A stretch of 37,385 nt of DNA from Natronolimnohabitans innermongolicus JCM 12255 (GCF_000337215.1 NZ_AOHZ01000035.1:1-37385), one strand, 5' to 3'. Numbered from the stretch's first letter, positions 7,718 through 16,716 are shown. The notes: generated by a model not told the origin, from the letters alone. Numbers and translations: made by a program.

Positions 7718-8611
7718 ATGCCGACGTTACGAAAACGCCAGGAAAAATCAGAGGACAACCAGTCACCGTGGTTTGTGAGAATCTCAAACTGGTCTCCACC
7801 ACCACCGACACACACATTCCAACTCAAACCCGCCGCAATCCGTATCCTCCGCGGGATGGGCCTCGAATCAGGTGACTCCTTCGAACGGCAGCAGTTCTGG
7901 ACACTTTACAACCTTGACCTCACCTACACGCTTGACGGCAAATCCCCTGCAAATCCTGACCAGGAACTTGCAGAACTGGATCCAGAAAACATCCCGCCAA
8001 AACAACGGGTGGACTTCGTTAAAGAAGTGTTACGAGACTACTCTATCTCTGAAATACAGTCAGACGATTTCTACCGGTTACTGCTCTGCATCGATCGCGG
8101 ACCAGATAATCCTCAGCGTCACCTCGTAGAATTTCTACTCTCTAACACGTCTATCGATCCTTCCCACGTTAAAACACTTGCTGCAGACAGTGACTCAATG
8201 CTCACTTCACCTGTGTTCGGAGCATTGGTCTGCCACGAATTCAACCAGTTCCTCGACGACGTGACCAATGTTGGCACAGGATATTGTGAACCCGTCGCCT
8301 ACTGTAATGAACATGTCTATCTCGTTCACGAGAACATTGCCTGGGATCTCAACCCAGGACTCGCCGATTTCTATCTCGACTTCCCGGACTTCTATCTCAA
8401 CGAAGTTGTCTCCCACCAGCACCCAATGTGTGAAATCACGGTCCTCGAAGAGATCCACGCAGCCCAATTCTTTGCAGATGCGAGAAAGACGTCAGATACA
8501 ATCGGCCGGATACTGCAGAACGGATTCACCGACATCGAGAGCATCGTCATTGTTCCGATACAATCCCTTTCCAACCAGGAGATCAGGCATGCATTCGCCT
8601 TCGAAGAGTAG
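7718..8611 (+). CDS. Protein of unknown function, 297 residues
   Basis: I do not recognise this acidic soluble protein. It opens with a basic segment (PTLRKRQEK) and a Pro-rich SPPPPTHTF stretch, then helices to about residue 165. The C-terminal part holds aromatic, acidic sequence (LADFYLDFPDFYLNEVVSHQHP) and a Cys-rich patch (YCEPVAYCNE near 190). There is no membrane segment, signal peptide or obvious catalytic signature, although HQHP and a nearby Glu-rich helix (LEEIHAA) could bind metal. Codon use is haloarchaeal throughout and the frame is the only long one. It is followed 69 nt downstream by the DUF4238 gene on the same strand, so the two may form one functional unit. Confidence 0.75.
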   Translation: MPTLRKRQEKSEDNQSPWFVRISNWSPPPPTHTFQLKPAAIRILRGMGLESGDSFERQQFWTLYNLDLTYTLDGKSPANPDQELAELDPENIPPKQRVDFVKEVLRDYSISEIQSDDFYRLLLCIDRGPDNPQRHLVEFLLSNTSIDPSHVKTLAADSDSMLTSPVFGALVCHEFNQFLDDVTNVGTGYCEPVAYCNEHVYLVHENIAWDLNPGLADFYLDFPDFYLNEVVSHQHPMCEITVLEEIHAAQFFADARKTSDTIGRILQNGFTDIESIVIVPIQSLSNQEIRHAFAFEE

Positions 8612-8680
8612 CGGATAATCCACACTCAGTCAGTGTAACATGAATATTATGCTGGGTGAGCAACAACTATCAATCCCCCT

Positions 8681-9574
8681 ATGAGCAACACGGTGAAGAT
8701 GCAACACTACGTCCCTCGATTCTATCTTCGAAACTTCGCTGCTGATACCTCCGGATCAACCCCTATTGTCCACTGCTTCGACAAACTGGAACGTAACCAG
8801 TTTCCAACATCTATTAGCAATATCGCAGGAGAGAACTACTTTTACGATATTGCTGAAGACCCCGACCAGAAATTCGAATCGCGGCTCGCAGCGATTGAGG
8901 GCGATTTCAGCCAAGCGTACGAGATCCTCCTCGACAGCGAAGACCTGAACGCGTTGGACGCAAACGACCGATCTGCCATCGCTTACTCAATCGCCGTCCA
9001 GGAGCTCCGCACTCGTGAGAACCACGAACAGCTCCGAGACATGTTCTCCAAAATCCGGAGCCGACTCGAAGGCATACAGATGAGTGACAAGATGGAGGAC
9101 CAGATGGAAGAGCTTCGAGATCTCGACACTGATGAGGGTGCTACTCGGTTCCAGCGCGAATTCCTCCAAAACAACGCCTGGGATCTTGCGGAAATCGTCC
9201 TTGATATGAAGTGGGTTCTCTACGTGAACGACACGGACATGCCCTATTGGACGTCGGATCACCCGATCGTCCGCCACAACGACATCGATCACAGTCCATA
9301 TGGGAGCATGGGGCTGCAAAGCAAGGGAATCCAGATTTACTTTCCGTTGTCACCAACCGTTTCTCTCTCGTTCTGTGATCCGACGATGTTCAATTTCCTA
9401 CCGGCGAAATCGGAAGTCGAAATCGACCACGTCCGATTCCAGAACTCGTTACAAGTCCGTGAATCAACGCGACACGTCATTGCGAATATAGATAACTTCT
9501 CGATGGCTGAGGGTTTTGTCGAGGACTACCCGAAGTACGCCGAACCCGACCGCGATCGCGTGTCCATGGAGTAG
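8681..9574 (+). CDS. DUF4238 domain-containing protein
   Basis: The protein has 297 residues and the hallmarks of DUF4238. These are the N-terminal QHYVPRFYLRNF segment (8-19), a helical middle with an ENYFYD motif near 51, and the C-terminal YWTSDHPIV (189-197), followed by a beta-rich IYFPLSPTVSLSF stretch. The family is widespread in bacteria and archaea, often in accessory or defence regions. Its biochemistry is not established; the conserved His, Arg and Asp residues suggest an enzyme. The ATG at 8681 places the conserved HYVPRF motif 9 residues from the start, usual for the family. A small dyad (ACACT at 8622-8626, AGTGT at 8632-8636) precedes the gene. It probably pairs with the unknown gene upstream. 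Confidence 0.88.
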   Translation: MSNTVKMQHYVPRFYLRNFAADTSGSTPIVHCFDKLERNQFPTSISNIAGENYFYDIAEDPDQKFESRLAAIEGDFSQAYEILLDSEDLNALDANDRSAIAYSIAVQELRTRENHEQLRDMFSKIRSRLEGIQMSDKMEDQMEELRDLDTDEGATRFQREFLQNNAWDLAEIVLDMKWVLYVNDTDMPYWTSDHPIVRHNDIDHSPYGSMGLQSKGIQIYFPLSPTVSLSFCDPTMFNFLPAKSEVEIDHVRFQNSLQVRESTRHVIANIDNFSMAEGFVEDYPKYAEPDRDRVSME

Positions 9575-9983
9575 CATCAACACCAACGATAGGAAACCCG
9601 GCTTTCAGAACAGCAGATCTGCCTGCTCTATTTCATATAGGACTGTCGTCGCTAGCAACACCATCAAAGGGAGTGACGCAGACTTTTGATTAAAATTTTG
9701 CCAGCAAGCATGCGAGTCCAAGAAAGTCTGTGGAAACACCTAACTAATGAATTATTATTTTTGATCGATGAAAATAACGGCGACAGCTTGCTGTATACAG
9801 CACGCGACACCTATCAAGTTCCAAGGGTTTTAGCAGAGCCAGCGTGAAATATGTTCAAATCAGACTCGACGATCCAGAGATTTACATTGGGTTGTGACTT
9901 TCTAAGGTCAACAAACTCATTCTTGTTGGTTTATCTGCCCCTGGAGGGGTTGCGGGGCTCACGAGAGTTACCCGCGGAGAATT
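9575..9983. other. Intergenic region, AT-rich, no gene seen
   Basis: No coding frame with haloarchaeal character was found. The stretch contains AT-rich tracts (around 9690-9770), a 12-bp perfect palindrome GCTGTATACAGC at 9790-9801, and a GC-rich CCCCT/AGGGG mini-dyad near 9947. A GGAG Shine-Dalgarno-like sequence lies at its right end, before the first ATG of the micro-operon. Confidence 0.4.
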
Positions 9984-10055
9984 ATGGAAATGATTGAAAA
10001 GCCAACATCGTTGGCGAACGCTGAGGCGCTCCATTACCGAGGTATCGCCAGATGA
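9984..10055 (+). CDS. 23-codon leader ORF of a micro-operon (tentative)
   Basis: ATG at 9984 is preceded by GGAG 4-7 nt upstream and the frame stops with TGA overlapping the next ATG (ATGA at 10052-10055), the classic translational-coupling arrangement. The product is 23 residues, mostly helical, with no recognised motif. It could be a leader peptide or the truncated end of a once longer gene, since the region upstream is AT-rich and non-coding. The call rests on the ribosome-binding site and the coupling only. Confidence 0.4.
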   Translation: MEMIEKPTSLANAEALHYRGIAR

Positions 10056-10216
10056 GCAGAGGCGATGAGTGTCGAGTTCCGACCTGCTCAGCACCTGCTC
10101 GTAGTCTATCGGGATACGCTGGCCGCTTCTGTTCGAATAGGTGTGAGGTTCGGAACGACCACTTCCGAGCAGACGCTCGAGACGCCGCATACGCTGAACA
10201 GGAAGAAGGTCACTAA
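10052..10216 (+). CDS. 54-residue zinc-finger microprotein
   Basis: This small gene is too short for usual ORF cut-offs but has strong protein character. The product starts MSRGDECRVPTC and has Cys7 and Cys12, followed 15 and 19 residues later by the pair in FCSNRC, giving a four-Cys zinc-binding module, then a charged helix (FRADARDAAYAEQEEGH). It overlaps the upstream ORF by ATGA and the downstream one by TAATG, so translation is probably coupled. A longer frame over the same bases (10065-10337) is Ser/Thr/Arg-rich and has poorer codon bias, so it was rejected. Such zinc microproteins are common on haloarchaeal plasmids; the function is unknown. Confidence 0.7.
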   Translation: MSRGDECRVPTCSAPARSLSGYAGRFCSNRCEVRNDHFRADARDAAYAEQEEGH

Positions 10217-10416
10217 TGCTCGAGCAGCGCGATCACCGAGGCAAGTGGTTCACACTCGGTCACGAGGACAGTGTCGACGATGCAGCCCTCGAACGTTGTC
10301 GGCGAGCAGAGGCACTCGAACGACAGGCTCAACGTGACCTCCGCGAACTCGAGCGTGCAAAGGCAGTTGCCGGTCCCGCTGGGAAACACCCCGATGCTGA
10401 GGTACTCGAGCGATGA
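10216..10416 (+). CDS. 66-residue charged helical protein coupled to the zinc microprotein
   Basis: The start ATG shares its A with the stop of the zinc microprotein gene (TAATG). The product starts with an HRGKWFTLGHEDS segment followed by a long Arg/Glu/Ala helix (about 24-55), possibly a dimerising or adaptor helix. GC-rich third positions agree with coding. Its own stop overlaps another ATG (ATGA at 10413-10416) that opens a 41-codon frame running into the 3' end of the convergent McrC gene, which suggests that a fourth operon member was cut or overwritten when the McrBC block arrived. The function is unknown. Confidence 0.6.
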   Translation: MLEQRDHRGKWFTLGHEDSVDDAALERCRRAEALERQAQRDLRELERAKAVAGPAGKHPDAEVLER

Positions 10417-10473
10417 TACCGAATGAACGAGATCGAATTTGCCGCCCTGGAAAGCACCCGGCTGTGAGATCGA

Positions 10474-11886
10474 TCACGCCGTCGTCCGATTTACTGCCGC
10501 CTGAATCGATTCCTGGAGTCTGTTCTGAGAGTCGATAAGATGGTTCGGATGAAACGGTTCTGAGTACAACTGGTAGTCCTGAACTGGACCACCAGTCCGA
10601 ATACAGGCTGAATTTGCATACAACAGCGACGCTGCCCCTCCTCGAGACGCTGGGATAAGATCCACTGCATACGAGAGTACCTGCCGTACGTCGTCCAAAT
10701 CAGGACTCGATTTGAATTTAGCATCCCCGATCCAGATGGTTTCCCCCTCATACGAGATTGCGAAGTCTGGCTCGCCAACTGACCGGCCGAGATTCGGCTC
10801 AAAATACCGGCTTGTGAACGGTGTCGTCACTTCCTCACCAAACCGCCCACCAGTCGGCTTCGAGGGCTTCTGATTGTAATGGACGACGTATTCCCCAATA
10901 TGATACTCACCTTGGATTGGGTGAGCGATTCCTGAGTCCCCAGCAAGTTCACTCGTTACTTCAAGAAGATGCCGAAGCACCCATAGCTCGTAGGTCTTTG
11001 ACATGGGCTTCAACGCCGAATTAAAGTCAGCACTCAACGCTAACTCCAAATTCACGTTTCGCAAAAATCCCTCCCAGAGATCGATGATATGCTGGAAATC
11101 CGTACCGGCTTGGGATCTCGCCTCATCAATTACTTCGGGCGAGCTGAGCGTGGTTTCCAGCGACTGATCAATTAACCGGTCGAACGGGGATCGTTCAAGA
11201 ACCGAGCGATGATACGCTAATCTATTTGCAAGCACTTGCTCGTAATGCTCGTGTGTATCGATTATGCGGGCAAGTTCGGAAGCCACTGCAACATGGAATC
11301 GGACTAAGAGCAGATTCGGGAGTGAGTCTAAGTGAAACCGCGTCCGACGGGAAACAACTTGCTGTGAGCGCCTTGCTTTTTCCTGGGCTGTCCGTAGCAC
11401 ATCAATCTGGCCACGAGGCGACAAGTGCCGTTCGAGCTCATTTTCAACACGAACCGGTAATCGATGCGAGAGCACTTGTTCCGTCAGGGTCTCCAACGCC
11501 CGACTATACGGACTTAAACGAGCCTTCTGATCAAGCAACAGATCAGGGGAAAACTGTAGGGATGCTGCGATCGTCTCTGGGCCAATCACCTCTGTCCAAT
11601 CTTGGACGTCCGCAACAATCTGCTTGAACTGATCATCAGACAGGTGTCGAGGCGATACTGATACCCCTTCAACAAACTCGCCGACCCACCCACCAGGATT
11701 GAAGACGCCATTTTTCAGAGTTGGTGGACCCTCTTCGAACTCCTCGATTCCGCCATTGTATTCCGAATTGACTACTTCCTTGAGTGTCCATACGCGATTC
11801 TCTAAGTAGGCGAGAGTCTCGTCATCGACAGCGAGGTCGTCGACCTGATAGTCCTGATATGTATCCAGTGGCATCAATGGAGTCAT
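10474..11886 (-). CDS. McrC-like nuclease subunit (DUF2357/PD-(D/E)XK)
   Basis: The protein has 470 residues. The C terminus carries a PD-(D/E)XK nuclease core: PD at about 373-374 (GEPDFAISYEG) and Asp388-Ala-Lys390 (IWIGDAKFK). The N-terminal and middle parts are beta- and helix-rich, as in McrC/DUF2357 proteins, which bind McrB rings and cut DNA. The gene starts with an ATGA overlap at the stop of the McrB-like gene (11883-11886), so the two are translated together. The pair would form a modification-dependent (type IV) restriction complex that cuts foreign DNA carrying modified bases. The sequence is distant from E. coli McrC, and no companion methylase was seen, as expected for type IV. 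Confidence 0.85.
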   Translation of the reverse strand: MTPLMPLDTYQDYQVDDLAVDDETLAYLENRVWTLKEVVNSEYNGGIEEFEEGPPTLKNGVFNPGGWVGEFVEGVSVSPRHLSDDQFKQIVADVQDWTEVIGPETIAASLQFSPDLLLDQKARLSPYSRALETLTEQVLSHRLPVRVENELERHLSPRGQIDVLRTAQEKARRSQQVVSRRTRFHLDSLPNLLLVRFHVAVASELARIIDTHEHYEQVLANRLAYHRSVLERSPFDRLIDQSLETTLSSPEVIDEARSQAGTDFQHIIDLWEGFLRNVNLELALSADFNSALKPMSKTYELWVLRHLLEVTSELAGDSGIAHPIQGEYHIGEYVVHYNQKPSKPTGGRFGEEVTTPFTSRYFEPNLGRSVGEPDFAISYEGETIWIGDAKFKSSPDLDDVRQVLSYAVDLIPASRGGAASLLYANSACIRTGGPVQDYQLYSEPFHPNHLIDSQNRLQESIQAAVNRTTA

Positions 11887-14747
11887 TCAAGGATGCTGCC
11901 AGCCTCTTTCGCTGAGTAGAGCGCACGCGCAGTGCCTGGCAAGCCTAACTCATCCGCAACTGTAACAACATCATCATAGGCTTGAACGATGGCATCCTCA
12001 TCGCCGAGTGTCTCTGCTCGCCGCAACTCGCTGAGCACATGCTCGAATTGCGGAACAATATACGCTTGCGTCGCCTCATCAACTGTCTCTGCCGTCGTCT
12101 CCCCCGGGAATAGTAGCTCGTGTGCCAGTACATATGTCAATGCGTCCATTAGGACTGCATGTCCCAACTCCAGGAGATCTCGCTCATCAGTGTAGCGTGC
12201 GAACGCGACAAGCGTCTCAACGACATACTCGGTCTCGAGGTCGAACTCTCTCTCAGTAAGGGATTCTTGAGCCAACTGGACTCGGCGGGGTGTTGCTAGC
12301 TGGGGGAAGATCGTTACAGGATCAATTACGTTGCCGTTGAATGGTGAATCCGACTCATCGTACATGAGGCGCTCCATGGCGGCCTCAACGATCAAATCGG
12401 CTGTGTCTGTCGTATTTTCGTTCAGTAAGTCTATCGCGTCACTCGCGGTTGTATTTGAAGGCGTCGAAATACTGCAATCACTAGGTGAGGTGTCCGCCGT
12501 CAGAGAGGAAACGCGAACAAATGCAAACCGGCGTCGGAATGCGTACCCAAGCGAGAACAATTGTGCGAGATCATGCGTATTCATCGTCGCCAGAATCCGG
12601 AAGGATAGAGGGAGTTGCTGGCTGTCGTTCCCGTATTCGATTTCGCGATTCGCACGGTAATCGAGATCAAGAAGCGTGAAAACCTCGCCGAAGGCTTGGT
12701 CGAGATTGGCGCGGTTCAATTCATCGATGATCAGCCAGGATGGTTGGCCGTCATCTCGGAGTGAAGATTCAGCAGCCGCTCCAGCGCGGGACAAGACTCC
12801 CGGGACGGCGATCCACTCCTTGTCCGAATCTGTAGAGCCAGCTGGCTGCCACCCACCGGCGATTTCGTGATTTGTCCACTCAGAATGTGCCGTTTCGAGA
12901 TGGACTCCATCTTCGCCGCAAATCATCTTCGACAGTTCTCGTGCCGTGAACGTCTTCCCAGTTCCTGGTGGTCCATAGAAGGCGAGATTCCGGCCTGCAA
13001 CCAGGTGGACAAGTGACTGCTTGTAAAGATCTGGTCGGCGGGCAGAATCAACTTCTGACAACGCTATCTCGAGTGTTCCCGAATGCCAGCTTAGAATGAG
13101 ATCCAGATCCTGTGGTGTTACTTTGAATATTCCTGCGCCGGTGAGGACTTCCTTCGAAAGGTATGGCTTAAGATCATCTAACCGGATCGGGGGGATCGAG
13201 TATACCTCTTCGAAATGGAGATAATAGTGTTGATTGTCTACATTCTCTGATTCGGTATCCGGTGGGTTGACCGGTTCGATATCACCAACCATTCCGATAC
13301 TATCGACCTGCCACCCGTGTTCATCATGTTCTTGAAGTAGTGCGACGACACCGTTTTCCTCCGCGTTCCGTAATTGCCGGCTTCCTGGAATCCCCGCCTT
13401 GAAATGGTAAATATCCTTAGAGTCTTTGTACGATCCAGCATCCTTGATGGCGATAAAGCAGCCATCACGGGGGGTTTCAACGTCTGGTCCTGTCCACGGT
13501 TCGTCAGCAACCTGTGACTGCGGGTAATCTCGCATGAGAACTGGTTCTGGGATGTCAAAGTCGTTGTATTCTGTGAACAGTGATGTCAAAATCTCACTTG
13601 CTCCACCGTCGGACTCAATGAGGTGCGGGTTAAACTGGTCGAAATAGCCCATCCTAGAGAGCAATAGGTTCTCATTATCGGACCCATCCAGCTCTGCTTG
13701 GAATTTTCCCTCTACGGAACTCCATTCTTCAGCAACGGTGAATGGATCGCCGGTCGCGATCCAGATTCCATGGTATTCGTGGGTGTCGTACAGAACTTCG
13801 GAGAGTTCTTCTCGTAGATGATTTGGGAGGTGATTGAGTGAGTATGTTACCTTCTGGAGGTAGCGAACTGTGGAGTCGACCTGATGGAGGACGTAGTCGC
13901 CTCGCTGTAGTGTTGCATATTCGGGCCCATTATTGCTGGAGACACCAAAAATGCGGACATCATCGCCTGCTAGCATGGTGAGCGTCTCTATGTCCGTTGC
14001 AGGATGTTCTTCTAGTACTTTCCGGAGCTTTTGTGCTAATTCCTCATCGATGGAAGCGCCAACTGTTTGTTCGATTTTTTCTGCGAAGTCGTCTGCATTG
14101 CCACGGTTCCGATAAATATTCACCGCCGAAACTGGCTCAGGTTCAACGGAGTCGTCAGATGCAAATCCAAGTGATCGAGCTGTGGCTTCCTCCTCAATCA
14201 CTTCTAAAGCCGACTCCACATGAACGCCGTAATTTTCAACTGCGTTAGTGGTTTCGTCGAGAATTAGACTGCGAATTTCTGTGTAAGAGTCGGTGTGTTC
14301 CTTGCGAGCGGCCCCTCGCATGAAGTTAACCACGCCATCTGTTTCAATGCCATCGATTTGGCCGTCGAAAGTGAGGTCGAGCCAGCCGACGTAGCGATAG
14401 TGCTGGTCACTACTGTCACCGACTGTAGGTGTTGCTTCAAAGTGATAGTCTGAGCGGACGATACCAATCCCCCTGATTGTCGATTTGCCTTGTTTTGCGA
14501 TTAGAAGATCTCCTTCTGAGAGATCAGTAACGAATTTTGCGAGGATTTTGCTTTTCGGCCAGCCTGGCTTGCGACCCAGATCAAATTGGTCTTCGACATC
14601 TCGCTTTCCCGAGATGGTACTGAGATCACCATCGGTCTCAGGATACCCTACTCGGATTTGGCCAGCTTCGACGAGCTCTGGCCATCGGCCATCGTCGCCG
14701 ATTGAGAAGACGTGGATTGGAGCACCGTCAAAGAGATCGTCGTCCAT
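11883..14747 (-). CDS. McrB-like AAA+ motor with N-terminal EVE/PUA-like reader
   Basis: The protein has 954 residues. An N-terminal domain (about 10-165) with KQGKSTIRGIGIV (85-97) and a YRYVGWLDLTF strand looks like an EVE/PUA-type modified-base reader. A second possible reader lies at about 425-560. The AAA+ motor follows: Walker A YGPPGTGKT (591-599), Walker B WLIIDELNRA (671-680), the McrB-type sensor TMNTHD (721-726) and an arginine-finger-like RRRF (738-741). McrB motors hydrolyse GTP and form hexamers that recruit McrC. The gene is first of a two-gene unit, with a TATA box about 27 nt upstream, so its mRNA is probably nearly leaderless. Having two reader-like regions is unusual, and the modification recognised is unknown. 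Confidence 0.88.
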   Translation of the reverse strand: MDDDLFDGAPIHVFSIGDDGRWPELVEAGQIRVGYPETDGDLSTISGKRDVEDQFDLGRKPGWPKSKILAKFVTDLSEGDLLIAKQGKSTIRGIGIVRSDYHFEATPTVGDSSDQHYRYVGWLDLTFDGQIDGIETDGVVNFMRGAARKEHTDSYTEIRSLILDETTNAVENYGVHVESALEVIEEEATARSLGFASDDSVEPEPVSAVNIYRNRGNADDFAEKIEQTVGASIDEELAQKLRKVLEEHPATDIETLTMLAGDDVRIFGVSSNNGPEYATLQRGDYVLHQVDSTVRYLQKVTYSLNHLPNHLREELSEVLYDTHEYHGIWIATGDPFTVAEEWSSVEGKFQAELDGSDNENLLLSRMGYFDQFNPHLIESDGGASEILTSLFTEYNDFDIPEPVLMRDYPQSQVADEPWTGPDVETPRDGCFIAIKDAGSYKDSKDIYHFKAGIPGSRQLRNAEENGVVALLQEHDEHGWQVDSIGMVGDIEPVNPPDTESENVDNQHYYLHFEEVYSIPPIRLDDLKPYLSKEVLTGAGIFKVTPQDLDLILSWHSGTLEIALSEVDSARRPDLYKQSLVHLVAGRNLAFYGPPGTGKTFTARELSKMICGEDGVHLETAHSEWTNHEIAGGWQPAGSTDSDKEWIAVPGVLSRAGAAAESSLRDDGQPSWLIIDELNRANLDQAFGEVFTLLDLDYRANREIEYGNDSQQLPLSFRILATMNTHDLAQLFSLGYAFRRRFAFVRVSSLTADTSPSDCSISTPSNTTASDAIDLLNENTTDTADLIVEAAMERLMYDESDSPFNGNVIDPVTIFPQLATPRRVQLAQESLTEREFDLETEYVVETLVAFARYTDERDLLELGHAVLMDALTYVLAHELLFPGETTAETVDEATQAYIVPQFEHVLSELRRAETLGDEDAIVQAYDDVVTVADELGLPGTARALYSAKEAGSILE

Positions 14748-14770
14748 GAGTTACATTTGGTTGAGAACGT

Positions 14771-14778
14771 CATATAGT
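14771..14778 (-). promoter_or_regulatory. TATA box for the McrBC-like operon
   Basis: On the minus strand ACTATATG forms an AT-rich TATA element centred about 27 nt before the McrB-like ATG at 14747, predicting a near-leaderless transcript. No other promoter candidate precedes the operon. Confidence 0.55.
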
Positions 14779-14987
14779 TGTTATCGTATGGACAATTGTG
14801 ATTAGTTACAGTCAATTTAGTCATCAACCATTTAGCCATGTACACGGCAGGATTTCAAATAAGGACTTAAACTCATGTTGGTGCGTTTTTCAGGTGTCCC
14901 TGCCAGAAAACGTCCGACCATCTATTAATCTTATCTAAAGACCGCCACCAGATGGACAGCTTCCTTCCAAGTAGGGGTAGAACCGGG

Positions 14988-15791
14988 CTACTCCACTTGA
15001 CTAACTGTATCACCATCTTGCTGTACCCGGTCGAATTCCGCGAGATATGCAACCCGATCTCGGACCTCAGCAACGTCTAGGTTCAGATCGACAGCTAGTT
15101 CGTCGATCGTCATCGGGCCGTCAAGCGCCTGGAGTACTTCGAGCCCACGGTAGTACCGCGTCGTCAGCTCCTGGACGCGGTCCTCAATCGGCGTGGTCAC
15201 TCCGTACTGCTCCTCGAGGTCAACCAAGGCCTCGTTCACGAAGGTGGCGAATTGGTCGTCGCCGAGCCGGTCGATCTGCGCTTCGAGTTCACCTCGGACG
15301 ACGTCGTAGTCGAGACCAGTCTGCACGAGCATATTCATGTCTTCGACGTCGTCATCTCGCCCTGCGACCGACTTGAACAGAAAGATATCCTCGTTGCTGA
15401 CCAGGCGGACGGTTAGTTGATCCGTCGCGAGGAACGACTCGCTGCGTTCCCGCATTCCCTCAGTCAGCACGAGCTTGTTCGCGACCTGCTGGTTGAAGAT
15501 GTCGAGGCGGCACCTGTCAGCGTTCTCGACGCAGCTGGTCGCGCCCAGCGCCCGATAATCGGCGTCCAGCGATTGTACCTCCGCATACCCGAGGTCCATT
15601 AGGACAGCCCACAGCTGGCCGTACGCGTCACTGTCAGCGACGACCAGATCGATATCCTTTGTCGCGCCCTTAAGATCGCGTAGCGACATCGCGCCCCCAC
15701 CAATCAGATAGACCGTGAGCGGGTCAGATAATCCATCTGCGATTCGTTGGAACTCGTTCTCGATGTAGTCGCGTCCGAACGTTGGTCTCAT
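14988..15791 (-). CDS. MNT/AbiEii-like nucleotidyltransferase, probable toxin
   Basis: The protein has 267 residues. The nucleotidyltransferase core is at the N terminus: GGGAMSLRDL (31-40) followed by KDIDLVV (45-51), where Asp47 and Asp49 are the metal-binding pair of this superfamily. The family resembles DUF6036 and AbiEii-like toxins, which in studied cases transfer nucleotides to tRNA or other RNA. The C-terminal 60 residues (about 205-267) look like a winged helix (GPMTIDELAVDLNLDVAEVRDRVAYL). Its ATG overlaps the stop of the upstream winged-helix gene by ATGA (15788-15791), the usual antitoxin-first order of AbiE systems. Toxin activity is inferred from this context; repair or regulatory roles cannot be excluded. 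Confidence 0.82.
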   Translation of the reverse strand: MRPTFGRDYIENEFQRIADGLSDPLTVYLIGGGAMSLRDLKGATKDIDLVVADSDAYGQLWAVLMDLGYAEVQSLDADYRALGATSCVENADRCRLDIFNQQVANKLVLTEGMRERSESFLATDQLTVRLVSNEDIFLFKSVAGRDDDVEDMNMLVQTGLDYDVVRGELEAQIDRLGDDQFATFVNEALVDLEEQYGVTTPIEDRVQELTTRYYRGLEVLQALDGPMTIDELAVDLNLDVAEVRDRVAYLAEFDRVQQDGDTVSQVE

Positions 15792-16714
15792 TGGGGTAGG
15801 TCCACCTCATAGTCAGCAGCTAGCTTCTGGAATTCGTCCCACTCGGGGAGGCGGTCGCTGTCGACTGCTCCCTGCGTCTCGAGATATCGGAGCAGGGTGT
15901 CGATTTCGTCTTCGAGGCCGTATTTCGCGGCTTGCTCTCGGAGGTCGCTCTCGTCGATGTCGACGTGGCTGAGCAACAGGAGACAGTACGAGTGGTGGCG
16001 GGACCCATCGTCGATCAGCAATGTGTGACAGCAGAGCTCCACCGGCGAGACTTCCTCTATATCCTCAGAGTAGAGGTAGTATCGATGGCGGGTCAGCAGA
16101 AACTGGAGATCGAAGGCCGCGAACCGCGCAAGCCCGGTCTCGTGGAAGTTCTCTGCCTCGATCTCTATCTCGGTCTGGGAAAGAAATTCGTCGTAGTCCC
16201 TCCAGAGAATCGTCCCGTTCGGCGCAACCGATTCGAGACGCTGTCGATGGAGATGGTGCACAAGTTCGCGAGCAAACTTGTGCAGTCGGTCGAAGTCACC
16301 ATTGAAATGGTAGCGGCTGTCATCAGTGCCGACGAGGCCACGGTCTCGCAGCCGTTTGAGAATCCGGTTGACGGTGTTGCGATAGTTGCCGCTCCGTTCG
16401 GCGACGTCAGCAACGGTCCGTGGCTGGTCGAGGTAGTAGAGGACCTCGAGGGCTTTGCCCGTCAGTAACTCGGGAAAGTCGATGTGAGAGTGCTGGCGGA
16501 CGAGATCCTGGTATATTTCAACAGCCCGGGAATCCGAGGGTGTGACGTATTTACGGCGGCCGTCACGTTCCGTGTAGACCAGCCTTTTCTCGACGAGATC
16601 TCCGACAGCACGGGAGAGGTAACTCTCGCTGTGGTCGAGCTTCGTCGCGAGCTCCGAGATCGTATCACCACGTTCGGCGGTAGCGAGGACCTCGAGTTCG
16701 ATTCGTCGTAGCAC
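15788..16714 (-). CDS. Double winged-helix regulator, probable AbiEi-like antitoxin
   Basis: The protein has 308 residues and two predicted winged-helix segments: residues 1-60 (SELATKLDHSESYLSRAVGDL, then a wing with YTERDGRRKYV) and about 80-135 (VADVAERSGNYRNTVNRILKRLRDRGLV). The C-terminal half is helical and acidic and may neutralise the partner. It is the first gene of a two-gene unit with the nucleotidyltransferase. The TATA box TTTAAATA on the minus strand (16738-16745) sits about 27 nt before the ATG, so the mRNA is leaderless, and an 8-bp inverted repeat flanks that box. This fits an antitoxin that represses its own promoter. Homology to AbiEi is by architecture, not by clear sequence identity. 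Confidence 0.8.
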   Translation of the reverse strand: MLRRIELEVLATAERGDTISELATKLDHSESYLSRAVGDLVEKRLVYTERDGRRKYVTPSDSRAVEIYQDLVRQHSHIDFPELLTGKALEVLYYLDQPRTVADVAERSGNYRNTVNRILKRLRDRGLVGTDDSRYHFNGDFDRLHKFARELVHHLHRQRLESVAPNGTILWRDYDEFLSQTEIEIEAENFHETGLARFAAFDLQFLLTRHRYYLYSEDIEEVSPVELCCHTLLIDDGSRHHSYCLLLLSHVDIDESDLREQAAKYGLEDEIDTLLRYLETQGAVDSDRLPEWDEFQKLAADYEVDLPQ

Positions 16715-16716
16715 GT

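Noticed and set aside
10065-10337. 90-codon plus-strand frame across the micro-operon
   Set aside because: Composition is Ser/Thr/Arg-rich with poor codon bias, while the overlapping frames of 54 and 66 codons have a zinc finger, coupled starts and haloarchaeal codon use.
15932-16468. 178-codon plus-strand frame opposite the winged-helix gene
   Set aside because: Val/Glu/Leu-rich mirror of an acidic coding sequence; the minus-strand gene has a promoter, operator and overlap with its partner.
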